Source: PALSA-610 sp038239145 (GTDB lineage Bacteria > Actinomycetota > Acidimicrobiia > IMCC26256 > PALSA-610). Taken from it: a DNA stretch of 64,000 nt. The stretch covers positions 42,417 to 106,416 of the forward strand of contig JBBSFB010000008.1 of NCBI GenBank assembly GCA_038239145.1, written 5' to 3'. Under the pieces are notes generated by a model. It saw only the letters and a list, made by a program, of their open reading frames with translations, ran no database searches and was not told where the DNA came from. Position numbers and translations under genes: made by a program. Below, one piece after another: positions 57,757 to 64,000 of the stretch. Every line of letters starts with the position of its first letter. The stretch's first letter is position 1.

Positions 57757-58281
57757 ATGGACCAGGCATTCCTGCGAGCACACGTGCGTGACGTGGTCGA
57801 CTACCCGAGGTCGGGGATCGTCTTCAAGGACATCACCCCGTTGCTCGGCGCGCCCGATGCGTTCCGGGCCACGGTCGACGCGCTGGCCGAGCCCTATGCC
57901 GGGATCCGGGTCGACAAGGTCATCGGGATCGAGGCCCGCGGCTTCGTGTTTGCGGCGCCGGTCAGCTACGGCCTGCACGCCGGCTTCGTTCCGGTGCGCA
58001 AGCCGGGCAAGCTGCCCTGGCAAATCGAGCGCCAGGAGTACGAGCTCGAGTACGGGACCGACCTGCTCGAGATCCACCGCGACGCGATCGAGCCGGGGGA
58101 GCAGGTGCTCGTCGTCGACGACGTGATCGCGACCGGCGGTACCGCGGTCGCGACTGCGACGCTCGTCGAGCGGCTCGGGGGTGTTGTCGTCGGCTTCGCG
58201 TTCGTGCTCGAGCTCGGCTTCCTGCACGGCCGGGACAAGCTCGGAGGCTACGAGGTCCACTCGCTGGTGACCTATGGCTAG
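57757..58281 (+). CDS. apt: Adenine phosphoribosyltransferase
   Basis: 174 residues. PRPP-binding loop VLVVDDVIATGGTA at 117-130, adenine pocket VFKDITPLL at 22-30 and GIEARGFVFAAPVS. It recycles adenine to AMP. Overlaps rel by eight bases; the secF-apt-rel order matches mycobacteria. Confidence 0.96.
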   Translation: MDQAFLRAHVRDVVDYPRSGIVFKDITPLLGAPDAFRATVDALAEPYAGIRVDKVIGIEARGFVFAAPVSYGLHAGFVPVRKPGKLPWQIERQEYELEYGTDLLEIHRDAIEPGEQVLVVDDVIATGGTAVATATLVERLGGVVVGFAFVLELGFLHGRDKLGGYEVHSLVTYG

Positions 58282-60475
58282 TGCCCCGACCCGGCGCGAC
58301 CCGCGCCCGCACATCGACAGCGCGCTGCGCCCGCTCCTGGAGTCGGTCCGCAGCGGCGACGATCAGCGCGAGACCGACCTCATCGAAGACGCGTACGAGG
58401 TCGCGCGCGACGCCCATCGCGATCAGGTGCGCCGTTCCGGGGACCCGTACATCGCGCACCCGCTCGGCGTGGCGATGATCCTGTCCGATCTCGGTCTCGA
58501 CGACATCACGCTCGCGGGCGCGCTCCTGCACGACGCGGTCGAGGACACGTCGGTGACGCTCGACGATCTCGTCGCCCGGTTCGGCCCCGACGTCGCCTCG
58601 ATCGTCGACGGCGTCACCAAACTCGACCGGCTCGAGTTCGACTCCCGCGAGGAGCAGCAGGCCGCGACGATGCGCAAGATGCTCGTCGCGATGGCGAAGG
58701 ACGTACGCGTCCTGTTGATCAAGCTCGCCGACCGGCTGCACAACATGCGCACGATCGCGTCGCTGCCGGAAGCGAAGCAGAAGCGCATAGCCCAGGAGAC
58801 GCTCGACATCTACGCGCCGCTCGCGCACCGGCTGGGCGTCCAGGACGTCAAGTGGCAACTGGAGGACCTCGCGTTCGCGGTGCTCCACCCGAAGCGCTAC
58901 GCCGAGATCGAGGCGATGGTGCTGCAGCACGCGGGGGAGCGGGAGCGCTATCTCGAAGAGGTCGTGAGTGCTGTGCGCGCCCGCCTCGAGCAGTTGCACA
59001 TCAACGCCGAGGTGACCGGCCGGCCGAAGCACTACTGGTCGATCTACGAGAAGATGGTCGTGCGGGGCAAGGAGTTCGCGGAGATCAACGACCTCGTGGG
59101 CGTGCGCGTCATCGTCGAGTCGGTGAAGGACTGCTACGGCGCGTTGGGTTCGATCCATGCGCTCTGGCGCCCGGTGCAGGGGCGCTTCAAGGACTACATC
59201 GCGATGCCCAAGTTCAACCTCTACCAGTCGTTGCACACGACGGTGGTGGCGCACGAGGGCCGCGCGGTCGAGTTCCAGATCCGCACGACCGAGATGCACC
59301 GGCGCTCCGAGTATGGCGTCGCCGCGCACTGGGGTTACAAGGAACAGCGGAATCCCGCCGAGGATCTCGTGTGGTTGCAACGGATCGTCGACTGGCAGAA
59401 GGAGACGACCGACCCGACCGAGTTCATGCAGAGCCTGAAGATCGATCTCGAACAGGACGAGGTCTTCGTCTTCACCCCCAAGGGCCGGGTCATCACGCTG
59501 CCCACGGGCGCGACGCCCGTTGACTTCGCGTACGCGATCCACACCGAGGTGGGTCACCGTTGCATCGGCGCCCGCGTCAACGCGCGTTTGGTGCCCCTCG
59601 ACTCCGCGTTGCAGTCGGGCGACACGTGCGAGATCTTCACGAGCAAGGTCGAAGGCGCGGGCCCGAGCCGCGACTGGATGCAGTTCGTCCAGACCCCGCG
59701 GGCCAGCTCCAAGATCCGGCAGTGGTTCTCCCGGGAGCGCAGGGTCGACGCGATCGACCAAGGTCGCGACGACCTGCTCAAGGCCATGCGCCGCGAAGCG
59801 CTTCCCGCGCAGAAGCTGACCGGTTCCGCGATGCTCTCCAAGGTCGCCGAGCAGCTCCACTACGTCGACATCGAAGGTCTCTACGTCGGGATCGGCGAGG
59901 GCCATGTCTCGGCCAAGGCCGTCGTGCAACGCATACAGCGCGAGCTGCGCGGGGGCGAGGAACAACTGCCGACCACCGTCGCCCGGCCGCCCCGGGCCCG
60001 CGGCCACCGCCGCACCGGCGCCGGTGTGCACGTCGAAGGCCTCGACGATGTCATGGTCCGCCTCTCACGCTGCTGCACCCCGGTGCCCGGCGACGAGATC
60101 ATGGGGTTCGTGACCCGCGGCCGGGGCGTGTCGGTACACCGCACCGACTGTGCGAACGCAGTGAGCCTCAAAAGCCAGTCCGATCGCGTGATCGAGGTCG
60201 AGTGGGACAACGACTCGCCCGGGAACTACACGGTCTCGGTCGAGGTCGAGGCGCTCGACCGCTCCAAGCTCCTCCGTGACATCGCCGACACCTTGTCGGA
60301 GCACCACGTGAACATCATCTCGTGCGCGTCGCAGACCGCGACCGACCGGATCGCTCGCCTCCGGTTCGACTTCGAGCTGGCCGACCCCGGTCACCTCGAC
60401 TCGATCCTCGCCGCCGTCAAACGGGTCGATTCGGTCTATGAGGCCGCGCGCGTGCTCCCCGGCAACAAGTCGTAA
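58274..60475 (+). CDS. rel: Bifunctional (p)ppGpp synthetase/hydrolase Rel
   Basis: 733 residues. HD hydrolase domain with LLHDAVEDT (H86-D87), synthetase domain (YEKMVVRGKEFAEINDLVGVRVI, GRFKDYIAMPKFNLYQSLHTTV), TGS domain (VFVFTPKGRVITLPTGATPVDFAY), helical and zinc-finger-like region (VRLSRCCTPVPGDEIMGFVTRGRGVSVHRTDC) and C-terminal ACT domain (VSVEVEALDRSKLLRDIADTLSEHHVNI). Both catalytic centres are complete, so it should make and degrade the alarmone. Overlaps apt. Confidence 0.97.
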   Translation: MASAPTRRDPRPHIDSALRPLLESVRSGDDQRETDLIEDAYEVARDAHRDQVRRSGDPYIAHPLGVAMILSDLGLDDITLAGALLHDAVEDTSVTLDDLVARFGPDVASIVDGVTKLDRLEFDSREEQQAATMRKMLVAMAKDVRVLLIKLADRLHNMRTIASLPEAKQKRIAQETLDIYAPLAHRLGVQDVKWQLEDLAFAVLHPKRYAEIEAMVLQHAGERERYLEEVVSAVRARLEQLHINAEVTGRPKHYWSIYEKMVVRGKEFAEINDLVGVRVIVESVKDCYGALGSIHALWRPVQGRFKDYIAMPKFNLYQSLHTTVVAHEGRAVEFQIRTTEMHRRSEYGVAAHWGYKEQRNPAEDLVWLQRIVDWQKETTDPTEFMQSLKIDLEQDEVFVFTPKGRVITLPTGATPVDFAYAIHTEVGHRCIGARVNARLVPLDSALQSGDTCEIFTSKVEGAGPSRDWMQFVQTPRASSKIRQWFSRERRVDAIDQGRDDLLKAMRREALPAQKLTGSAMLSKVAEQLHYVDIEGLYVGIGEGHVSAKAVVQRIQRELRGGEEQLPTTVARPPRARGHRRTGAGVHVEGLDDVMVRLSRCCTPVPGDEIMGFVTRGRGVSVHRTDCANAVSLKSQSDRVIEVEWDNDSPGNYTVSVEVEALDRSKLLRDIADTLSEHHVNIISCASQTATDRIARLRFDFELADPGHLDSILAAVKRVDSVYEAARVLPGNKS

Positions 60476-60650
60476 GCCGCGTCAAGGCCCATCGGGCCGC
60501 TCGAGTACCGCGACGTTCCCCTTCTGCTTCTGGCCTGGCCGCGGATCGACCAATTTCCTGCGAGGGCCAGAGCAGATCATTCGCACCGGGCGCCGCGCGC
60601 TGCTGCCGCGGGGGTCAGTTGTGAAGGCGCGTTCACGTCCGGCGGCCGCC

Positions 60651-60688
60651 GCTGGTGCACCGAGGCCGAGCAAGTTTTGTGCACCAGC
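60651..60688 (+). repeat. Perfect 10-bp inverted repeat
   Basis: GCTGGTGCAC (60651-60660) and GTGCACCAGC (60679-60688) around an 18-base loop that ends in TTTT. A hairpin in RNA or a protein site; no poly-T follows the second arm. Confidence 0.6.
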
Positions 60689-60904
60689 CGGGACCTTCAA
60701 CAGCGGCAACGGTTCGTTGGCGACCGGGTACAACAAAAACGACTCTTTGACACGAGCCTCAAGTACCTGAGCCGACCTACTTCTTGAGCCACACAAGTCG
60801 GCCCGACGACGCATCTTTCACGGCGAGGTCCCGCCCAAACCGGTTCCGTGCGACGCCCATAGTCCCGGGCGGGAATCATCGTCGGGGCCGCGCGAGGTGC
60901 TGGG

Positions 60905-60910
60905 TAGCAT
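60905..60910 (+). promoter_or_regulatory. -10 element of hisS (leaderless)
   Basis: TAGCAT, seven bases before ATG 60918. It favours this start over GTG 60897 and ATG 60909. Confidence 0.45.
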
Positions 60911-60917
60911 GCCGCGC

Positions 60918-62195
60918 ATGCCTGCCGATCGGGACGTCATGCGCGCGCCCAAGGGCATGCTCGACGTGTTGCCGCCCGACTCCGCGCGCTGGATGGAGAT
61001 CGTGGCGCGGTTCGCGAAACGGGCCGAACGCTTCGGTTTCGGCCTGCTCCTCACGCCGATCGTCGAGCACTACGAGGTGTTCGCCCGGGTCGGCGAGACC
61101 ACCGATGTGGTGCGCAAGGAGATGTACGAGTTCGTCGATCGGGGCGGGCGCCACCTGGCGCTCCGGCCCGAGGGGACGGCGCCCGTCGTGCGCGCATTCG
61201 TGCAACACCGGCCACCGACCCCGTGGAAGGTCTGGTATCTCGCCCCCAACTTCCGGGCCGAGCAACCGCAGGCCGGGCGTTACCGTCAGCACTGGCAATT
61301 CGGCGCCGAGGTCATCGGCATCGACGACCCCGACGTCGACGTCGAGATCATCGAGCTCCTCTGGGGTTTTTGTCGCGACCTCGGTCTGCGCGATGTGCGC
61401 CTGCTGCTCAACTCGATGGGCGACGCGCAGACGCGTACGCGGTACCGCACTGTCCTGCTCGACTACTGGCACGCGCACGCAGAACTGCTCGGCGACGAGA
61501 TGGGACGGGCCGAGGCCAACCCGTTGCGCATCCTCGACTCCAAGCGGCCGGACTGGAACGAGATGCTCGAGCGCGCGCCGCAACTCGGCGAGTACCTGAG
61601 CGACGCGTCCGCGACCCATTTCGCGTGCGTGCAGGAAGGCCTGCAGGCGCTCGGTATCCCGTTCGAGATCGCACCCCGGCTCGTGCGCGGGTTCGACTAC
61701 TACACGAGCACCGTGTTCGAGCTGGCGAGCGGCGCGCTCGACGCCGCGCAGAACGCGATCGGCGGCGGCGGTCGCTACGACAAGCTCGCCGAGGAAATGG
61801 GCGGTCCGCCGGCGCCGTCGATCGGATTCGGCTCGGGGATCGAGCGGCTGTTGCTCGCCTGCGACGCCGAGGGCGTCCTGCCGGTACCGGACGGCCGGCT
61901 CGACGCGTTCGTCGTCGATCCTCTCGGCGTCCCCGACACGGCGGTCCTGCTCGCGGAGCTGCGCGAGTCCGGGCTCGCGGCCGACCGTTCGTACGGTGGG
62001 CGTGCGTTCAAGAAGCAGATGACGGCCGCCGACCGATCGGGCGCGCGGTGGGCCGTCATCGTGGGTGCGCGGGAAGCCGAGCGGGGGATGGTCGCGGTCC
62101 GTGACCTCCGCGCGGTCGACCCTCAACAGAGTGAAGTTCGGCGCGAGGAGATCGCAGCCTGGTTGCGGATGAGGAAGGACGAACCCACATCATGA
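60918..62195 (+). CDS. hisS: Histidyl-tRNA synthetase
   Basis: 425 residues. Class II motifs: RAPKGMLDVLPPDS, motif 2 region YLAPNFRAEQPQAGRYRQHWQFGAEVIG, histidine-specific LVRGFDYYTSTVFE and motif 3 GFGSGIERLLLA, then the anticodon-binding domain (AFVVDPLGVPDTAVLLAEL). ATG 60918 is supported by a leaderless -10. It overlaps aspS as ATGA. Confidence 0.96.
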   Translation: MPADRDVMRAPKGMLDVLPPDSARWMEIVARFAKRAERFGFGLLLTPIVEHYEVFARVGETTDVVRKEMYEFVDRGGRHLALRPEGTAPVVRAFVQHRPPTPWKVWYLAPNFRAEQPQAGRYRQHWQFGAEVIGIDDPDVDVEIIELLWGFCRDLGLRDVRLLLNSMGDAQTRTRYRTVLLDYWHAHAELLGDEMGRAEANPLRILDSKRPDWNEMLERAPQLGEYLSDASATHFACVQEGLQALGIPFEIAPRLVRGFDYYTSTVFELASGALDAAQNAIGGGGRYDKLAEEMGGPPAPSIGFGSGIERLLLACDAEGVLPVPDGRLDAFVVDPLGVPDTAVLLAELRESGLAADRSYGGRAFKKQMTAADRSGARWAVIVGAREAERGMVAVRDLRAVDPQQSEVRREEIAAWLRMRKDEPTS

Positions 62196-63937
62196 TGCGA
62201 TCGCATCGGGCGGGAGACCTGCGCGCGAGCGATATCGGCGGGTCGGTGGTCGTGTGCGGCTGGGTCGCGAGTCGCCGTGATCACGGCGGCAAGGTGTTCC
62301 TCGACGTGCGCGACGTCGCCGGGGTCGTGCAGGTCGTCGTCGATCCGCAGTCGGCCGGGCTCGAGATCGCGCACCGAGTGCGGGGCGAGTGGGTCGTGCG
62401 GGTGGTCGGCGACGTCGCGGCCCGTCCCGACGGCACGGTGAACGACGACCTTCCGACGGGTGCGGTCGAGATCGTCGCGGGCGAGATCGAGGTGCTCAAC
62501 GAGTCCGAGCCGGCGCCGTTCCCGCTCGACGATCGCGTCGACGTCGACGAGGTGTTGCGGCTCCGGCATCGCTATCTCGACCTGCGGCGCGTGCCGATGC
62601 AGAAGAACCTCCGTCTGCGCGCGTCGGTGAATCGCGTCATGCGCGAGGCGATGGCCGCCCAGGACTTCGTCGAGATCGAGACGCCGATGCTCATCGCGTC
62701 GACGCCGGAGGGCGCTCGCGATTTCGTCGTTCCGTCCCGCTTGCGGCCGGGCGACTTCTACGCGCTCCCGCAGAGCCCGCAGCTGTTCAAGCAGCTGTTG
62801 ATGGTCGGCGGGTTCGATCGGTACTTCCAGATCGCGCGCTGCCTTCGAGACGAGGATCTCCGCGCCGATCGCCAGTTCGAATTCATGCAGCTCGACATCG
62901 AGATGTCGTTCGCGGAACAGGGCGACGTGCTCGATGCCGTCTCTGTCGCGGTGCTCGCCGCGGCCGAGGTCGCGCGCCCGGGCGAGGTGCCGGTTTCGAT
63001 CCCGCTCCTAACCTGGCACGAGGCGATGGAACGCTTCGGCTCCGACAAGCCCGACCTGCGCTTTGGAATGGAGCTGGTCGATCTCACCGACGTGTTTTGC
63101 GACACCGAGTTCCGCGCCTTCTCCGGGGCCGAGTCGATCAAGGGTCTGCGGGTCGAGGGTCAGGGCGACATGTCGCGCTCGAAGCTCGACGCGCTCACCG
63201 ACCGGGCGAAGGCGCTCGGCGCGCAAGGACTCGTGTGGATGCGGGTGCGAGAGGGTGGCGTGCTCGAGTCGCCCGTCGCCAAGTTCTTGTCGGAGTCGGA
63301 GCAGCTCGCGTTGCTCGACGCATTGGGCGCGGTTGCGGGCGACCTCGTGCTGATCGTGGCGGGCGACCGGGCGATGGTGCGCAACGTGCTCGGCGCGCTC
63401 CGGCTCGACCTCGGTCGGCCCGCGGTTGGCGAAGGCGGGCTCCGATTCGTGTGGGTCGTCGACTTCCCGCTCTTCGAGGCCGCCGACGACGGCAGCCCCA
63501 CCCCGATGCATCACCCGTTCACCATGCCGAATGCCGCCGACATCGATCGCCTGGAATCCGATCCGTTGTCCGTGCGCGCGCAGGCGTACGACCTCGTGTT
63601 GAACGGATGGGAGCTCGGTTCGGGGTCGGTGCGTATCCATCGCCCCGACGTGCAGCAGCGCGTGTTCTCCGTCATCGGCATCGATCCCGACGACGCGCGG
63701 GAACGGTTCGGGTTCCTGCTGGAGGCATTTCGTTTCGGCGCGCCCCCGCACGCGGGCTTCGCCGTCGGCATCGATCGGTTCGTCGCGATCCTGTCGGGCG
63801 AGGAGAACATTCGCGAGGTGATCGCGTTCCCGAAGACGCAGTCCGGTGTCGACCCCCTCACCGGCGCCCCGAGTCCGGTAGACCCCAAACAACTCCGCGA
63901 CCTCGGCCTCCGCCTCCTCGAAAAAAAGCTCCCCTAA
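62192..63937 (+). CDS. aspS: Aspartyl-tRNA synthetase, probably non-discriminating
   Basis: 581 residues, bacterial type with anticodon OB-fold (GWVASRRDHGGKVFLDVRD), class II core (RHRYLDLRR, FVVPSRLRPGDFYALPQSPQLFKQ, RCLRDEDLRADRQFEFMQLDIE), GAD insertion (about 290-410) and motif 3 (GFAVGIDRFVAILSG). His31 replaces the Leu found in discriminating enzymes, a change known to let AspRS charge tRNA-Asn with Asp. If so, the host needs GatCAB amidotransferase. It ends 63 bases before the window edge, next to a palindromic element. Confidence 0.96.
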   Translation: MMRSHRAGDLRASDIGGSVVVCGWVASRRDHGGKVFLDVRDVAGVVQVVVDPQSAGLEIAHRVRGEWVVRVVGDVAARPDGTVNDDLPTGAVEIVAGEIEVLNESEPAPFPLDDRVDVDEVLRLRHRYLDLRRVPMQKNLRLRASVNRVMREAMAAQDFVEIETPMLIASTPEGARDFVVPSRLRPGDFYALPQSPQLFKQLLMVGGFDRYFQIARCLRDEDLRADRQFEFMQLDIEMSFAEQGDVLDAVSVAVLAAAEVARPGEVPVSIPLLTWHEAMERFGSDKPDLRFGMELVDLTDVFCDTEFRAFSGAESIKGLRVEGQGDMSRSKLDALTDRAKALGAQGLVWMRVREGGVLESPVAKFLSESEQLALLDALGAVAGDLVLIVAGDRAMVRNVLGALRLDLGRPAVGEGGLRFVWVVDFPLFEAADDGSPTPMHHPFTMPNAADIDRLESDPLSVRAQAYDLVLNGWELGSGSVRIHRPDVQQRVFSVIGIDPDDARERFGFLLEAFRFGAPPHAGFAVGIDRFVAILSGEENIREVIAFPKTQSGVDPLTGAPSPVDPKQLRDLGLRLLEKKLP

Positions 63938-63957
63938 CCCCCCCCACCAACAAATCC

Positions 63958-64000
63958 CCACCAACAGTTGTGCGAGTTTTCATCGCTATGCGCTGAAAAC
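63958..64000. repeat. Left part of a palindromic repeat after aspS (cut by window edge)
   Basis: CCACCAACAGTTGT (63958-63971) repeats the left end of the element at 31531. GTTTTCA (63976-63982) pairs with TGAAAAC (63994-64000), so the window ends inside the right arm. It may serve as the aspS terminator. Confidence 0.6.

Larger units (their letters stand above)
60476..60917. other. 442-base gap between rel and hisS
   Basis: No recognisable gene. Open frames of about 110 codons exist on both strands but have no family resemblance, ribosome-binding site or leaderless start. Base composition is less GC-biased around 60700-60790 than in the flanking genes. Structures: GGCCC-ATC-GGGCC just after rel, a 10-bp inverted repeat at 60651-60688 and CTCAAGTA/TACTTCTTGAG at 60758-60788. 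It may be a decayed gene or a leader. Confidence 0.5.

Noticed and set aside
60482..60814. 110-codon minus-strand frame in the rel-hisS gap
   Set aside because: No recognisable domain, no start signal and overlapping open frames on the other strand; not enough to call a gene.
1..64000. tRNA, rRNA, prophage, insertion sequence or toxin-antitoxin genes
   Set aside because: No tRNA-like cloverleaf, transposase, integrase or paired small genes were seen on either strand; gene content is housekeeping throughout.

Overview
The window is GC-rich, with G or C at almost every third codon position, and carries a continuous block of housekeeping genes from an actinobacterium. Lineage evidence is SepF, a DivIVA/Wag31-like protein and YggT next to ftsZ; a mycothiol ligase (mshC); an F420-dependent NADP reductase; and a phosphatidylinositol-mannoside gene trio (pgsA, patA, pimA). 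Long GYW/DGG repeats fused to an L,D-transpeptidase, Thr/Gly-rich low-complexity tails and many leaderless genes suggest a deep-branching, Acidimicrobiia-like member. That placement is inference from protein style and gene order, not from a marker-gene comparison.

Layout. 1-1760: 5' part of a large coiled-coil protein gene on the minus strand, cut by the window edge, divergent from mraZ. 1942-22368: a complete dcw (division and cell wall) cluster on the plus strand: mraZ, rsmH, ftsL-like, ftsI, murE, murF, mraY, murD, ftsW, murG, murC, murB, ftsQ, ftsZ, pgeF, yggS, sepF, yggT, divIVA. From murE to ftsQ most neighbours overlap by 4 to 11 bases, which implies one translationally coupled operon. 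ftsZ has its own promoter. 22380-25520: ileS on the minus strand. 25582-31529: an L,D-transpeptidase, a DUF167 protein, a lysine-rich DksA/TraR-type protein, lspA, rluD, an Rrf2 regulator (minus) and an alkaline-phosphatase-superfamily protein. 31662-40338: dnaE, npdG, mshC, thrS, a HIT protein and a small membrane protein. 40389-42407: an EF-G2-like GTPase (minus). 42570-50769: pgsA, patA, pimA, lemA, htpX, a DUF3048 lipoprotein, pdxS, pdxT, yebC and bcp. 50780-63937: a GNAT remnant, a small membrane protein, ruvCAB, a crotonase, yajC-secD-secF, apt, rel, hisS and aspS. The order thrS-HIT-pgsA-patA-pimA ... pdxS-pdxT-yebC ... ruvC-ruvA-ruvB ... yajC-secD-secF ... apt-rel ... hisS ... aspS is the same backbone as in Mycobacterium tuberculosis, here joined to the dcw cluster.

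How the genes work together. The first third makes lipid II (MurC-F, MraY, MurG, MurB), flips or polymerises and crosslinks it at the septum (FtsW, FtsI, FtsQ, FtsL) and positions the Z ring and growth zone (FtsZ, SepF, DivIVA). The rest supplies tRNA charging (Ile, Thr, His, Asp), replication and repair (DnaE, RuvABC), protein export and lipoprotein maturation (SecDF-YajC, LspA), stringent response and purine salvage (Rel, Apt), PLP synthesis (PdxST), redox thiol and F420 chemistry (MshC, NpdG) and PI-mannoside lipids.

No RNA genes, insertion sequences, prophage or CRISPR arrays were seen. The less ordinary content lies in short sequences at gene junctions: (i) short tandem duplications that span stop or start codons at several junctions, plus a six-copy 18-bp repeat that adds a VVPGDG repeat to the MurG N-terminus; (ii) a TANNNT -10 hexamer 6-8 bases upstream of about a dozen start codons, implying leaderless mRNAs; (iii) a structured leader before rsmH; (iv) a dnaE leader with a possible uORF, two DnaA-box-like sites and a non-canonical CTG start; (v) a palindromic element at 31531-31591 with a second partial copy at the right end of the window.
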